Assembly: GCF_033807575.1 (NCBI RefSeq)
Contig: NC_084721.1
Coordinates: 4,774,001 to 4,838,000 of the forward strand
Direction of reading: 5' to 3'
Length of the DNA stretch: 64,000 nt
Origin: Cydia pomonella
Taxonomy: Eukaryota > Arthropoda > Insecta > Lepidoptera > Tortricidae
Shown: piece by piece, positions 42,109 to 54,749 of the stretch
How positions within the stretch are numbered: position 1 is the first letter of the stretch
Layout of the letters: every line of letters begins with the position of its first letter
Translations under genes and position numbers: made by a program
The notes under the pieces: model-generated
The model's database searches: none
Told to the model about the DNA's origin: nothing
The model's input: only the letters and a program-made list of their open reading frames with translations

Positions 42109-42247
42109 GCGTAGCCAACGTGTCTATCGTTCACGCTCCGTGGCGAACGAAACGCAACGGTCACAGTCGCACTAATATGGAAGAGTGATAGAGAGAGATG
42201 ACTACGCTACACCACAGAGCGTTAACGATTGTAACGTTGGTTACGCG
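42109..42247. mobile_element. Palindromic MITE K
   Basis: Ends CCGCGTAGCCAACGTG and, inverted, CCGCGTAACCAACGTT, then ATCGTTCACGCTCCGTGG / ATCGTTAACGCTCTGTGG. The centre reads GTCACAGTCGCACTAATATGG and a GAGAGAGATGAC patch. Sister copy at 2971-3088. About 139 bp, non-coding. Confidence 0.65.
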
Positions 42248-42289
42248 GCCTGATATGTAGTATTTCCTGACGTCATGTCAACATTTCAT

Positions 42290-42480
42290 TACAAGTTTGA
42301 GAAAATCTTATTACAGTACATATGGTGCTACTTTACCGCCCTAGTGCTAGTAGTAGTAGCTATGCCGAAAATTCAAAGGGCTATATGTACTGTAAAACGT
42401 ACGATACACGTGCGAATAAGTAATTCGCAACTCGTGTTCTACTTTTCGCACTTGTATCGTAATATACTATTGCGTTTGTG
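42290..42480. repeat. Double inverted-repeat dispersed sequence
   Basis: TTACAGTACATATGGTGCT (42311-42329) pairs with GGCTATATGTACTGTAA (42379-42395). Next to it, ACGATACACGTGCGAATAAG pairs with CTTTTCGCACTTGTATCGT (42446-42464). The second hairpin has words in common with 33900-33960. I associate it with a widespread lepidopteran repeat. Confidence 0.5.
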
Positions 42481-43482
42481 TATCAATGACAATTTGTAAA
42501 AGATGTGCTAGTAAGAAAAATATCATGCTTAATGACGCTGCCAGCATAGAAATGCGAGTTTTCCGTAGGCTTAGTGTGATACTAAAGAGTTCGCCCGAGG
42601 GTTCAACGTTGTAAACCATTGCAAAAGCAGCTATAATGGCAACCAAAAACGTCATAGCTACATATGAACATCATAGCAAAAAACAACTTATCAATAAATA
42701 GGATAGAAGGATAAAGGCGTATGTAGCGACTGTTTACAGGCCCTGTCGCGCGTGCAAATCAAATTATCACTACCAACGGACGACGGGGTTCGAATGTTAA
42801 TTGTTCGTTCAAATAATAATTATGGGGGACAGTATTTACACTAGCGATTCGAAACCATGCCGACAGACCAATTTGTATATCCGATTTAGTAGCGAGCCAT
42901 TTTAATTCGTGTTTATTTTATTATTTTATTTGCATTCTCTTCGGCCGTCCGGAATCTTTCATGTTAGATTTACCTAAGCTTGTTTGATGTTACGTTTGTG
43001 TATTTGCTGACTGGAATTTTCTTTATGCCGCCTCTTAATTTCTTGGAATGTTGTCGATTCGTGATAATGAAACAATTTGTTGTTTTGCTAACTTCTTAAT
43101 AAGGTTCGGGAAGTTTGGTTCGCAGATTTCCTACGCGTTGTTATTAGTAATTATGAACGTTGTAATGTCAGGATACTTAAATAACTTCTTACCTAACTTT
43201 GTTTTATAATTTACATGAGAAAGGTTCATAAATGTGGATAGCGGCATGGTTGGGATTATCAATGTGTGCTCGGGTATAGCCATTGCATGCTCCATATACA
43301 CGGTGTAACATGAAGAAACCGAAAGATTTTAACAGTGTATTCCTGATCACATTTAGAGACTAAAATGTCATATAAACTTTTCTGGATTTCGCCTAGTTTC
43401 AGAGTTAATAGCAATTAAAAAAACATGTTCTTATTGTAACTAAGTGGAAAACGCCTTTTTGATGGCGATGATGCCATTATAC
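42481..43482. other. No recognisable feature
   Basis: About 1 kb. 42745-42900 is slightly GC-richer and carries TGTTAATTGTTCG and AATAATTATGG words. No gene. Confidence 0.4.
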
Positions 43483-43625
43483 AATACAATACAAATCCTC
43501 TTTATTCCACAACCTCTGAAAAAATGTACATGAAAACACATATAATAAATGAAGATAGAGGTAAACAACAGGCGGCCTTATCGCTACAGAGCGATCTCTT
43601 CCAGACAACCTTTAGGTAGTGGAGA
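43483..43625 (-). repeat. LINE 3' UTR fragment
   Basis: AATACAATACAAATCCTCTTTATTCCAC, then GGCGGCCTTATCGCTACAG and GCGATCTCTTCCAGACAACC. On the minus strand this is a UTR ending AATAAAGAGGATTTGTATTG with a short tandem tail, a 3' end abundant in lepidopteran genomes. No coding part. Confidence 0.6.
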
Positions 43626-44657
43626 AACGAAACTTAAATTAACTAATTAGGATGATGCCAATATGGGGCGTAGTCTAAATATGATTTGATAGATCTTAAA
43701 AAGTGACAAGTAACCTTTGCAAAGACTAGGTTATACATAAAAAAAAATAAAAATTCATTTTCAGTGCCAGTTTTACCATAACATTAACTTTTTATGTACT
43801 TACATCCAAAATTTGAAAAAAAAAAACAAAAAAAAATTGTGGCGAAATTTACTTCAAATATTTTTTTTTACTTCGATTGGCCTCAGAATTGCGTGGTTAA
43901 AATCTATCGGGTTTCCAGTGTTACACTGTGTATATTAGGTACTAACGTAAACTGTGATAGAGACAACATTTTAAATTATTTGTAACAATGACCCGTGTTA
44001 TCAAAAGCATTGCCTTCTTCACGAGCACATTCCTGACTCTTTTACGTAACTACGATCATTCATGCAAAATAAATGGACCTAGAATTTATTCTAGCAAAAA
44101 CGGGGGATCGACAAAATTAAACTTCGACAAACCTGTTGTCGATAAGTAAAGCAAGTCAAAGATCAATATATTAAAGTAAATTATATAGATTTATAACTCA
44201 CCGAAATGTAACAAGAATATAAATCAAACGCAAATAAACATATATATTTCTCTACCTGACTATATAAACGAAAACTGACTATAAAAATTACTAATATATT
44301 GAAGAAGATAGGCTACTGCTATTTCGCGGTAGATATTTTATTAAACCATGTTTGTTATTCTCTATAGAGTTGAGGTACCTACCTACGTAATCCATAACAG
44401 TTATGTCAATATTACTTTAATCCAGTATCTCGTTTTTGCTAAAAAAGTTTATTTTAATTTATTTTCTTTATTGGGGAAAAAATCAGACATAAGCAGATAA
44501 TCCAAATAATAAGATATTGGTTTATACATTCCTCAGATTTCATCATCCTCCCGATCACCATCATCCTGAGAAAATTCCCTCTAAGATCTAAAGAGAAGTT
44601 TGTACACTGATTATAAATATTTTGTACGTAAATAAAATTAATAATAATTATGTAGGT
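43626..44657. other. No recognisable feature
   Basis: AT-rich spacer of about 1 kb. Confidence 0.45.
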
Positions 44658-44683
44658 ACAGTCAGCATCAAATAGTAACGACA
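44658..44683 (+). repeat. Lone mariner-like MITE terminus
   Basis: TACAGTCAGCATCAAATAGTAACGAC matches the right terminus of the element at 4877-5013. The second terminus was not found. Confidence 0.5.
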
Positions 44684-45299
44684 AAATTAATCAAATATAT
44701 CGGTAGACATATTTATTAAGATATATATTTACAAAGAATATTATAGATACGTGTTTTCACCTGTCTGAAAAATTTGGTGATTTCAGACTGCTGTCTGGAT
44801 TAGCCTTCTTCAACATTTTATGAGGGATAATGGACCTATATTAATGCTTCATTCACTAGGCTTAAACCGAATCCTTCTTAAAACAAATGAAAGCAATCAT
44901 ATTTAGTAGACCACTTTATTCAATCTTACGTTGTAAAATAATATATATATTTTTATTTTATCTAGGTATATACACCTGTAAAAGTAAGTATGTTTATTAA
45001 CTAATTTTACTTAAAGAAGTACATAAATCATTGTAAATAGAAATACCTACTAGAGCTTGAACTTCAAGTAACTAACGAAGTTTTGATTGCTCCAAGACTT
45101 AAGTACGTAATTTTAGCAATTTTAGTTGTGGTACTCATATTTTAATGATCTTTTGATTGAGTTTGATCGTATTCTGTAAATATAATAATAGCAAAAACAG
45201 ATTTTGTGATAATAAGATCGTAACTGACAGATAATGACCGCGAATATAGAAATTAGAAATTTCATTATTGGCCTCTCTTCCGCTCTTGAAAATTTGAGC
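44684..45299. other. No recognisable feature
   Basis: AT-rich spacer. Nothing supported. Confidence 0.45.
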
Positions 45300-45860
45300 G
45301 ATAGGTAGGCATATTGGGACCGTGCGAAGTGCATGGTGGGGGCATAGTGTACTGTGGTGGGGGTAAGTAAAGCGATCCCAGCGCATAAGGTGGTAAATTT
45401 TTTAAACTAACTGCGGATAGCGTCTTCAGAGTTCGTAGAAGTTATATGAATCGAAATGAAACTTTAATTTACGATTACTCCTGAAATATTCATTTAAATT
45501 GTATGGTGTAAGGGACCATCGTAATCTGTATAAAATGCTTAGTATAACTAACGTATTTACTTTGATAATTATTAAAACGGTATCCGAGTAAATAACTTTG
45601 CAAATGCCACATATTATGTGATCATTTTCTAGAAGTTAAGAATGGGTATAGGGACCGTGCGCGTTGGAGGGTCTGCCATCTTGTGGCCTGAATCGGAACA
45701 ATAAACATGTAAATTTACACGTCACATGTTATGTTGTGCATGGTAGGTTCTGCCATCTTGTGGGCTACGTTGGAAAAATAAACATCACATTTACGCCTCG
45801 CGCACAAAATCTGACGGCTCCTGTGTTGCCTCCTATAGTTCATGCTCGCTCCCTATAGTA
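45300..45860. repeat. Anonymous repeat with internal duplication
   Basis: TGCCATCTTGTGG followed by AATAAACAT occurs at 45674-45710 and again 77 bp later (45751-45785). GGGACCGTGCG occurs at 45317 and 45651. So two nested direct repeats are seen. The class is unknown; no reading frame shows a domain. Confidence 0.5.
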
Positions 45861-47303
45861 AGTTATCCTTAAAAGATAGACATACAACATCGCAGACTTT
45901 TTTGTAGACCCATGAAAGAGAGACAACCTCACCATAAATTGTGTTGTTATAGCTCAAACGGATAAGGCAGCGTTTTCGTTTAAAGCTCCTAGCCGGCGTG
46001 ATTTTTTCCGACAACATCGTTATATTTCAACTAATTTACACAAAACCTTAATAAATTATATACCTAAGCCTTCCTCTAGAATCAATCTATTGATAGATGA
46101 AAGTAGTTTGAAAACCCGTTTAGTAGTTTTTAGTTTTGGAGTAGTTTTATAAGATGTAGTGAATTGACGTTTTCCCCTAGACCTTCGGACGCTAGGTTGC
46201 GTGACAGTCGTGCACATAGCGAATAGGCTTATATGTGTAGACGAATGAACAAATGAAACGTTTTGCGGTTATAGCCTTTATTCGAACCTGTGGAGGAAGA
46301 CACTAGAAGTAAGACTGACATTTTCTTTACGTTTTGATATTCAAAATTGCAATGTTATGTCTAATTTCATAATAAAAATGTTTACTATCTAATTATTATA
46401 TGTATTCAGTAACATTATTGACAATGCAGTAATTTGAATGAAATTAAACCTAATGGACATTTGAATGATACGAAGGAACAATAATATAAATATGTAATTT
46501 TTACTGGTAATGCAGACTAGGTAGAACTATTAAAAAAAGATTTCCATTTTTACACGGTACAATTTGTTATTGACGGACCAATACTTTACTCGTATGTTTA
46601 TATTTTGTGCAAGTTTACTTTTGTCGACTTTAACGATATTCAGACGTTAAAATTTAGTTTTACGATCAAAGTTGTCACTACGGTTAATAGTACCACAGTA
46701 TATTATCCGTGTCCGAGATTTATTCCGACAATAATAAAATGGCGACAATAAACATTGCTATTCACAAAATCATCTAACACTTCCCTTGTTTATTGACCAG
46801 TATAACTCTCATTTCTGCTTAAAGCTTTTCATATGTATTCAGAGGTCTCTGGTACGTGGTGTGTGTAACGTTGATGACTGAATGTTAATTTGTGAATGCA
46901 AGCAGCCGCGGTATTGCACGGCTAACAATTCCGCAGTTCGGCGAACCTCGTTTATGGCTGTTAGTGAAGTCCGTCATACTCGAAACTGCAATCGAGGGTT
47001 TACGTTTACAGGAATTTTAAATTGAAACTTATACGTATTTATTTTTCATTTGAGTGAATAGTTTTAAAAACTATGAGGGATTTGTGACCGCGACCTACTG
47101 GTCGGAAGTAATCTTCATCGGACCCAGCCTAGCGCTCTACGCCAGAGCGAACGAAACGGGTGGGTCGCTAACTTCCTATTCATCGTACTAGGCAGGATCA
47201 CTACTGCCAAGGCTACGAAGACTGTTAATCAATATGCAATGAGGAAATCCAATTTGTTTGAATATTTTAATGATATCTACAATTGTATTAATTGTACAAT
47301 TTT
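45861..47303. other. No gene; some GC-richer patches
   Basis: About 1.4 kb. 46895-46990 is GC-richer (AGCAGCCGCGGTATTGCACG), and 47085-47220 contains ACGCCAGAGCGAACGAAACG. Neither matches elsewhere in the window. No coding evidence. Confidence 0.35.
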
Positions 47304-47570
47304 GACGACCGGTCTGGCCTAGTGGGTAGTGACCCTGCCTACGAAGCTGATGGTCCCGGGTTCAAATCCTGGTAAGGGCATGTATTCGTGTGATGAGCAT
47401 GGATATTTGTTCCTGAGTCATGGGTGTTTTCTATGTATTTAAGTATTTATAAATATTTATATATTATATATATCGTTGTCTAAGTACCCTCAACACAAGC
47501 CTTATTGAGCTTACTGTGGGACTTAGTCAATTTGTGTAATAATGTCCTATAATATATATTTATTTATTAT
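47304..47570 (+). repeat. SINE C copy, plus strand, well preserved
   Basis: GACGACCGGTCTGGCCTAGT start, B box GGTTCAAATCCTGG, full body and an ATATTTATTTATTAT tail. It is very similar to the minus-strand copy at 56537-56799, implying both are fairly young. Confidence 0.88.
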
Positions 47571-49240
47571 GTATCGTATTAAAAAGTAATTTAACATTTT
47601 TTCCGTAATAAAAATGTCTGAGAAGGCAGATACACGTCCAATTCTCTAATATATACTACGTAACTGATTATTTGAAAGTCTTAATAGGCTTATTTGAATA
47701 AAGAATATTTTATTATTTTTAAAATTTCGAATATATGTACCTACATCTATATCTTGTATAATGATATCGGTTTTAAAAACAATTCAAATGGAGCTATATT
47801 TATTCAACTGTTATAATAGTGAGGGAAAATGCCTCGGGCGCCTAACGCTTACAGTTAATTTGCGTAAATAAACTTTGAACACCGACGTTGGATTTATAAA
47901 GGTTCTACGGGTAACTTTGTAGGTTAGGGAAATATGATATACCTATCGAAAGTTCCTAGGAACGTCGGCGGGGTAATTGCTGCGCCTCCGTTTCAAATTT
48001 ATGTAAATGTTTTTGGTAGTTGGAAGCAACGGCAGACATTTTATTGTGAGTTGCCGTAACTAATTAAAGGCATTGACTTTGTCGTTGTAGAACTCATAAA
48101 AACTTGTTAAACAGTTAAGGTACCACTCGTTCCGTCCCTTTCGATCCAAGGATAAAAGTATCCTGTAAGTTAATCCAGGTTAATATGAAACATATAGGTT
48201 TCACACCTACTTTATCTTTACCACGAGTTTGACAGTAACATATTCGCTAGCGACTGCGTAAACTAACTCACAATGCATCTTCCTCGTACTGACATTGGTA
48301 CCAGCGAGATGAACTGCGTTTGAGTTGATGCAATCGCTAGCGTTTAAGGTCGTGAAAACTTATGGTAAGGGTACTTATGTCAATTTCGCATAAATCCGTG
48401 AAACGGCCAAGAATAATCAAGATTGGTTAAAAAACATCTAAATGTACAAAATTCTCTTATTGCTATAGTTCACACTTTGGCACCAAGAGAACCACGGATC
48501 ACTCTCTTCCAAACAATAAATATATCATCTGTATAATGTGTATGTTGCATGATACTTTGTAATATATTTACAAAACCATAATGGATCCCATTTATTTTGG
48601 TATAACATTAGTTTTGTTGCGAGTGTTTCATACATATTTATAATGCCTCCATGCACTTCTACTACAATGATGTATTTATACAATTTTGTGTACTATATTA
48701 CAAAAGCACTTAGCGTTCCTGAATTTAAATTTTAACACATGGTAGCTAGAATATTATGTCCATTTATTTATCTCGCGTAAATTAAAGTATTAACTGAATG
48801 TACGAGTACATTATAGGTAGTGCTTACATTCAAACATGCTTTATTTTATACTATAATATTTAAGAGGATTTATTCGACATAAATGTTGGTGCAGGAATTA
48901 TGTTTGTTTGAATTTACGTACGTTAGGCACTTACGTAATTAAATTAATAAGGACGGTATAAAAAATGTAAGGTTTGATTGCACAGGTCTGACAGAAGACA
49001 CAAATTTACTTTAGAAACTACACCAAAAAATATTTATCTACATTCAGCCAAAGAAATTCTTTGGATTGAAATGAAATGTCGCGAAATCTGTAATGCCATA
49101 ATGCTGGCATGACAATAAGCCCTTCATTTTAAATAAAATTATGAACACTTTTCAGAACTTCACACAAACGCGAAAAAGGAATAGATATTGTTTTATATGT
49201 CAATGAATATGCTGAAATAACTTGTATATATACATTTAGA
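47571..49240. other. No recognisable feature
   Basis: About 1.7 kb. 47870-48060 is slightly GC-richer without a repeat match (GGAACGTCGGCGGGGTAATTG). TGAATAAAGAATATTTT at 47695 may be a LINE end. No gene. Confidence 0.4.
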
Positions 49241-49493
49241 CTACCGGTCTGGCCTAGTGGATAGTGACCCTGCCTATGAAGCGAATGTTCCGGGTTCCAA
49301 TACCGGTAAGGGCATTATTTGCATGATGAACACAGATATTTGTCCCTGAGTCATGGGTATTTCTATATAAGTATGTGTTTGTCTATATACGTATGTATAT
49401 CGTCGCCTAGAACCCATAGTACAAACTTTGTTTAGTTTGGGGCTAGGTCAATTTATGTAAGATTGATCCCGAGTTTTTGTTTATTTATTTACA
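49241..49493 (+). repeat. SINE C copy, plus strand, diverged
   Basis: CTACCGGTCTGGCCTAGTGG head and mutated B box GGTTCCAATACCGG, then the family body with deletions in the AT-rich middle, and a TTGTTTATTTATTTA tail. Confidence 0.8.
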
Positions 49494-50004
49494 TTGTACG
49501 TATTAGTTCATAGCGTTGAGTTATTTTATGGCGTCGCTATAATGATATGTGAATATGCACCTCCAATAATCAGACAAATAAAAGCAACTAAATTTTACGT
49601 TTCACTATAATGTGTGGCTAGGTTATTGATGTGTCGTCGGATAGTTTCCAAAATTGTAAAATTTCCACTTAGAAAAATTCCGGGCACTTCTCATATTTTT
49701 GTACAGGAATCGAAATTTTCCATTTCTAAAAGTAAAGGTTTCCTTTATTTCCCGTGAAGCCCTCGTATTGTAGAAACAATTGTATTGATGTAACCTTAAT
49801 TAACTTTATATGTAAGATTATAGTCAATGTTACATTGTGGCGTCATCTTAAAAAAATACTCATCCGCAAAACTGGATCAATGACCGAGTAACGATATAAC
49901 GGTTGTCATAAAATCCCAAATTATCAGCATCACACACATTACACCCGATAGATTACACGAATTAGAAGTACGTCGCTAGGAAAAAAGCAGACTTGGCATA
50001 AATT
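49494..50004. other. No recognisable feature
   Basis: AT-rich spacer. Nothing supported. Confidence 0.45.
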
Positions 50005-50290
50005 GGCGGGGAGTCTCCAGTGAACCGAGACCATATTAACGGGTGGTTGGTGACGTACAGCGTTCCTTATCCCGGCGCGCGACCCGCGCAAATGACGCAG
50101 AAAAGATGCGGGCAAACGCCCTCTTCATCACAAAATAGCGCCCGCGTTCTCTTGATTTATTTATTTTTTAGTTCACGTCACTTGAATAGAAGTTTGCGGG
50201 TTTTTTTACGGGGCCGGTTAGTTATGACGCCTAGACGCCTGTTTGTGATTATTGGCGACTTTTTGTGATATTTTTCTGCGTTTCTGAGAG
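50005..50290. other. GC-rich apparently single-copy block
   Basis: Contains GTTCCTTATCCCGGCGCGCG, CAAACGCCCTCTTC and GGGGCCGGTTAGTTATGACG. The plus strand is open for 82 codons (50020-50268), but the residues (low hydrophobic core, many R, S, Q) match nothing I know. More likely conserved non-coding DNA than an exon. Confidence 0.25.
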
Positions 50291-51091
50291 TTTATTGATA
50301 TGAGCGTATTTTGTGATTTAAATAATAAAGAGTATTTTGCAATAATTTCGAGTACTATCATAGTAAAATAGCAAAATTAAGTAAGCTTAGAATGACTTGC
50401 CCGTGCCGTTTAAAGTCTGCAGACAGAATCATCGTAGCACAATAACCACTTATGCTACAACCTACGTATCGTCGTAGCACAAGTTGCGTTATTTGACTTA
50501 CTAGTCATCTGCGAGAGGACGATTCGAACTTAATACTCTTTTCTTAAAGTAAAAGTCTTTTCTTAGCTTTTTTTTTAATTCGCCACATATTCACATATTA
50601 CATACGTTGATTACGAGTATGTAACCATGCACAACTCAACCAACTCTTTAGTTTAAAGCACAGTATAAAAAAGTACAGTATAAAAAAACCACCAGCATTC
50701 ATCAAAAATGATTATATTACTAAACAATAGCGCGTGTGCCCTGGACTTATCATCTACCAAGCGAGGCTGCAATGCGAAATGAACCCTAACCACACAAAGT
50801 CCTAACGACATTAACTCTACCACGGCTTTGGTAGGAAATTATAACGGTGTGGGAAATCGCGTAAAGCAGCAAAGTCGCATTTGGCTTGTACTATTGGATC
50901 TGCACGCGACTATTGTTCCACACCTCGAGATCTCATCTCTAAATGCATGCAACATCAACTAAATTACGCGTTGCTTGTTCTGTTGCGTTAAAAATAGAAT
51001 ACCAACCAGTTAGATAAGTGAGAGATGAAATGTTTCATAAATATTTACTTACTAAGGGATTTTGAGGTATCTACCTCACTTCTGTTTAGTG
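50291..51091. other. No recognisable feature
   Basis: Spacer of about 800 bp. Confidence 0.45.
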
Positions 51092-51323
51092 TTTAGGGTT
51101 CCGTACCCAAAAGATAAAACGGGACCCTATTACTAAGACTCTACTGTCCGTCCTTATGTCTGTTTGTCTGTCTGTCTTTCACCAGGTTTTATCTCATGAA
51201 CCGTGATAACTAGGCAGTTGAAATGTACACAGATGATGTATTTTTGTTGCCGCTATAACAAAAAATACTAAAAAGTACGGAACCCTTTGGTGGGCGAGTC
51301 CGACTCGCACTTGTCCGGTTTTT
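51092..51323 (+). repeat. Dispersed repeat D3
   Basis: TTAGGGTTCCGTACCCAAAA, CGGGACCCTATTACTAAGAC, a (TGTC)n tract, GTTGCCGCTATAACA, AAGTACGGAACCC, GAGTCCGACTCGCACTTGTC and CGGTTTTT. Reverse complement of D2 (29278-29501). Confidence 0.72.
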
Positions 51324-51606
51324 AGGGTTTGTTCCCTAAGGGTCAAACGGGACCCTATTACTGAGACTTCGTTATCCGTCCGTCCGCCTGTCACCAGGCT
51401 GTATCTCATGAACCGTGATAGTTAGCCAGTTGATATTTCTACAGATTATGTATTTCTGTTGCCGCTATAACAACAAATACTAAAAACAGAATTTAATAAA
51501 TAAATATTTTAGCTCCCATACGACAAACATACATTTTGCCGTTTTTATAAATAATGGTACGGAACCCTTCGTGCGCGAGTCCGACTCGCAGTTGCCCGAT
51601 TTTTAT
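51324..51606 (+). repeat. Dispersed repeat D4, in tandem with D3
   Basis: Head-to-tail with D3, sharing the TTTTTAGGG junction: GTCAAACGGGACCCTATTAC, CACCAGGCTGTATCTCATG, GTTGCCGCTATAACAAC, then about 70 extra AT-rich bases before GGTACGGAACCC, and GAGTCCGACTCGCAGTTGCC. More diverged than D3. Confidence 0.7.
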
Positions 51607-51774
51607 ACTAATATTTAGCAAACACTTTTAGACACCATATGCTGCAAATTTGGTGATGAAACTTCATAAATTGGTATATTTTTGTTGCAGGTTGCAGCGC
51701 TCACGATTGACAGACTGACTAGAGTAACTCCTTATAATACTATAAGTACTATAACATGTCCTATACAATAATTC

Positions 51775-51870
51775 GGTACACGGTGGGAAGAAGTTGGTAA
51801 CTTGAGATATAAAAATGAAGACATTTGAACTTAAAAAAGTTCAAATTTCTTCTTCCCGCCGTATACGCAA
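51775..51870. repeat. Nested hairpin
   Basis: TACACGGTGGGAAGAAGTT pairs with AATTTCTTCTTCCCGCCGTATA, and inside it ATTTGAACTTAAAAAAGTTCAAAT is itself an inverted repeat. Possibly a small foldback element; no second copy in the window. Confidence 0.5.
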
Positions 51871-54749
51871 TTTTTGCGAACTTTTTTAATATGACAGAAG
51901 GTTGTATGCAACTGCCCTTAAATATTTCATTTATAACGAATCAATTTAGATATAGATAAACTTTCAACCGCTCGACAGTATGACTGAGAGAATTCGCACA
52001 CACAATAGAAATACACACTACTTATATCTAATCTCTTTCACTAGCCTTTTCTCTTAGAACTAGGTAGTATAACTACTGTTCCGGAGACCCAATTAAAGCT
52101 GACCTCATGTGGAATTGCACAAAAACGAAGGCTTTTAAGAGTACGAGTACCTCGCCTTATACTGGTGCGAGTGCAGTATTCAATTACTTGAACACTTTAC
52201 TAAAAGAGATACATGTTTTGTTTTAAAAATCAACTTTACCGGTGTGATATTTAATGATTTTATTAATTTAAATTGTATTTTTTTATTTAATGCATGTTAG
52301 TTATAAGAGGTAAAGTTTTGAAAAGATGTGTCCCGCCAAGTCTCTTGATGGTTGATACCCTCCTACAATTTAGAAGGGATTTAAATCTTCTCGGGTCAGA
52401 CGTGTAGCGTTAGAGCTGGCGTAGCTTTATATTTGACGTTCATAAGCGCATTGTAATATGCGTACTTGAAAAATAGATAATCTTTATCTTTATTATGAAT
52501 GACTTGTTTGACGCAAATTGTTCATCTCTAAAATCGTCCCACATTAGAAATACATAGAGTGTAAGTAGTTGTTTTCTTTAAAAAAATTGTGATTCAAAAT
52601 TATAGCGTTGATTTAAAATGCGCACAGTTATAATTATACTAAATGAAGTTTTTGTAAAGTAATAATTCGACCGACCGAGCTACGACCGACGTACCAATAT
52701 CTATAAATTTATATTTATTTATATCCTTATAGTATGTAAATACACTGAGATGTATAATTAGGCACCATATTCAATCTCAAGTGCTTACTTAATGTTGTTA
52801 TGATACTTTACCCCACCAGTTTGTATATGTATATTTTTAAATGTCAAGTCAGTACAGTATTTTCCGTATATTCATGCCATAAGTCTCAACCCCGCATTAT
52901 TTTTCACTCGTCTCGCATCCCGCTAACGTACGGTACGTTACAAATATGCATTCCAAATGACTTTTTAACTGCATTGTTTCCTTTACTTGTTACGGCAGAT
53001 TGAAAAGGAATCTTGTTTCCAACGGCTTATGGTTTATATTTGTCTTCTCTTGGAAGTATATTTATTTTACCGACATAAATATAGTAACACAATTTATCAA
53101 ACAATGTTTAGTTTGCGGTTACTTTCTTCATTGTCAAAAAACGATCCTGGATTTGAGCATCCATTAAAATATATAGCACTTATGAATATTTTTAAAATTT
53201 ATTTAATCTTTACTGCACAAAAGAAAATAAAAACGTATAAAAGGTGGACTTAATTCTAAGGCCTTTAATATTTTTATGGTATTTCATGGAGTCAAGAATC
53301 AAACAGTTATTCAGAGTTTTTATTTTGACCGAGGACGGAGGCTAGAATTAACAGGGCCAATAGTGATTCCTCAAATTTGTCCCCGTGTCAATGCACTACA
53401 AGCTGGGTTCCGTCAGTTCCGCTTAACGCCGTAGGAATGTTCTTTGAGACGTACTAAGTCTGTTTTGCTAGGAAACAAACTTTTAGCACCTTATTTTATT
53501 TTCTTCTGTGTTCATAAAATACTTTAAATTTGTTATCATAAATCATATTATAACTTAGCAATCCAGCGCGGGAATGCCGCGTGTGTGATGGGCACTTTGA
53601 CTAATTTATTTGCGTAAATAAACAGCTCCCCGTTACCTATAATACCATAGAAGTAACCTAGTGCGTGGAGCGCGGTAAACAGGTACCTATAAATATAAAC
53701 TGCACTTTTTCGCTCTTAAGGAGGGCATTCAAATTACTATAAAAGTTTATTTTAATCATCTAGTCCAAAGCTTTGTAAAGCTAAAAGCAGAGTCTTGTGA
53801 ATTTTTTATAGAAAAATTTAATGCTGTTACTTTTTTCGCGAATCCCTCAAACATAGATTAATATATGGACGCGGATCCGCGAGAGGCAAGAGACGTTTTA
53901 AAAATGCACTCTTTATATACAACCAAAGAGTGAGATGAGGCCTCTACTAATTCACCCCACCGTGTAATTTATTGCAGAGCATTACGATGTTCTCTCAGCA
54001 TTATTACTCATAATATACTGTTATACATGATAAGTATAACAATAAATTATGAGTCATTCTACTCATAAGGGGTAAGATTATAAGGTTTTAAAATTAGGAA
54101 GATTGCGGGTCACTTTTACGGGTAACGGATTTTTTTTTCTACACCTATTCATAATGGTAACAAGTGACAAAGCAGATTCCCACTAGTTATGACCAGATAT
54201 TGATGGTAACTACTGGGATTATTTTTCTAGTTGTTACCAATTTGAACAGGTGAGAAAAATATGGTAAAAGTATGGTGGTAACTAGTGCTGATAACGCATA
54301 AAGTTACTTTGCTAACACCGTAGCTCAGAATGGGGTCGACCCCTCATAACCAGAGCTAATGTTCAATATAACCTTCACTCCATCGTAATACCAACTCGAG
54401 CTTGCTGCGAACACCAAAGGTCATTTGGCTTCGTGATACCAGAGTTACTGCTAACGGAATAGCTAATAAATAAAATAAATAAATATCCAACATCATAATA
54501 ACCTAGTAAAAAAGCAATTTTAAATAGTTATACCCTGATTAGCATACAAAATCAAAAGTTTTCAAAGAAACCTATAAACGATTTTGAAAACCCTGTAAAA
54601 TGATAGAGCATTTGTAATTTTAGTTTATATTTTATTTTTTGTGGCGTCTGGTTGTAGCAATATTGTTTAGTTTTTTCTGTCAGGTCTTTAGAGATTCGGA
54701 CAGTTAAAATAAATCGATTTACACGAGGATATTGCTTGGCTTTGGTTAG
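51871..54749. other. Unassigned, about 2.9 kb
   Basis: AT-rich. The frame at 52987-53253 (88 codons) is of low complexity for a protein and has no domain. 54130-54300 repeats GGTAAC/GTTACC words in alternating orientation (about six times), an unexplained palindromic patch. No gene is supported. Confidence 0.4.

Noticed and set aside
52987..53253. 88-codon plus-strand frame with hydrophobic stretch
   Set aside because: AT-rich composition biased to I, F, Y, K and L, as expected of random AT-rich DNA. No homologous copy or domain seen.
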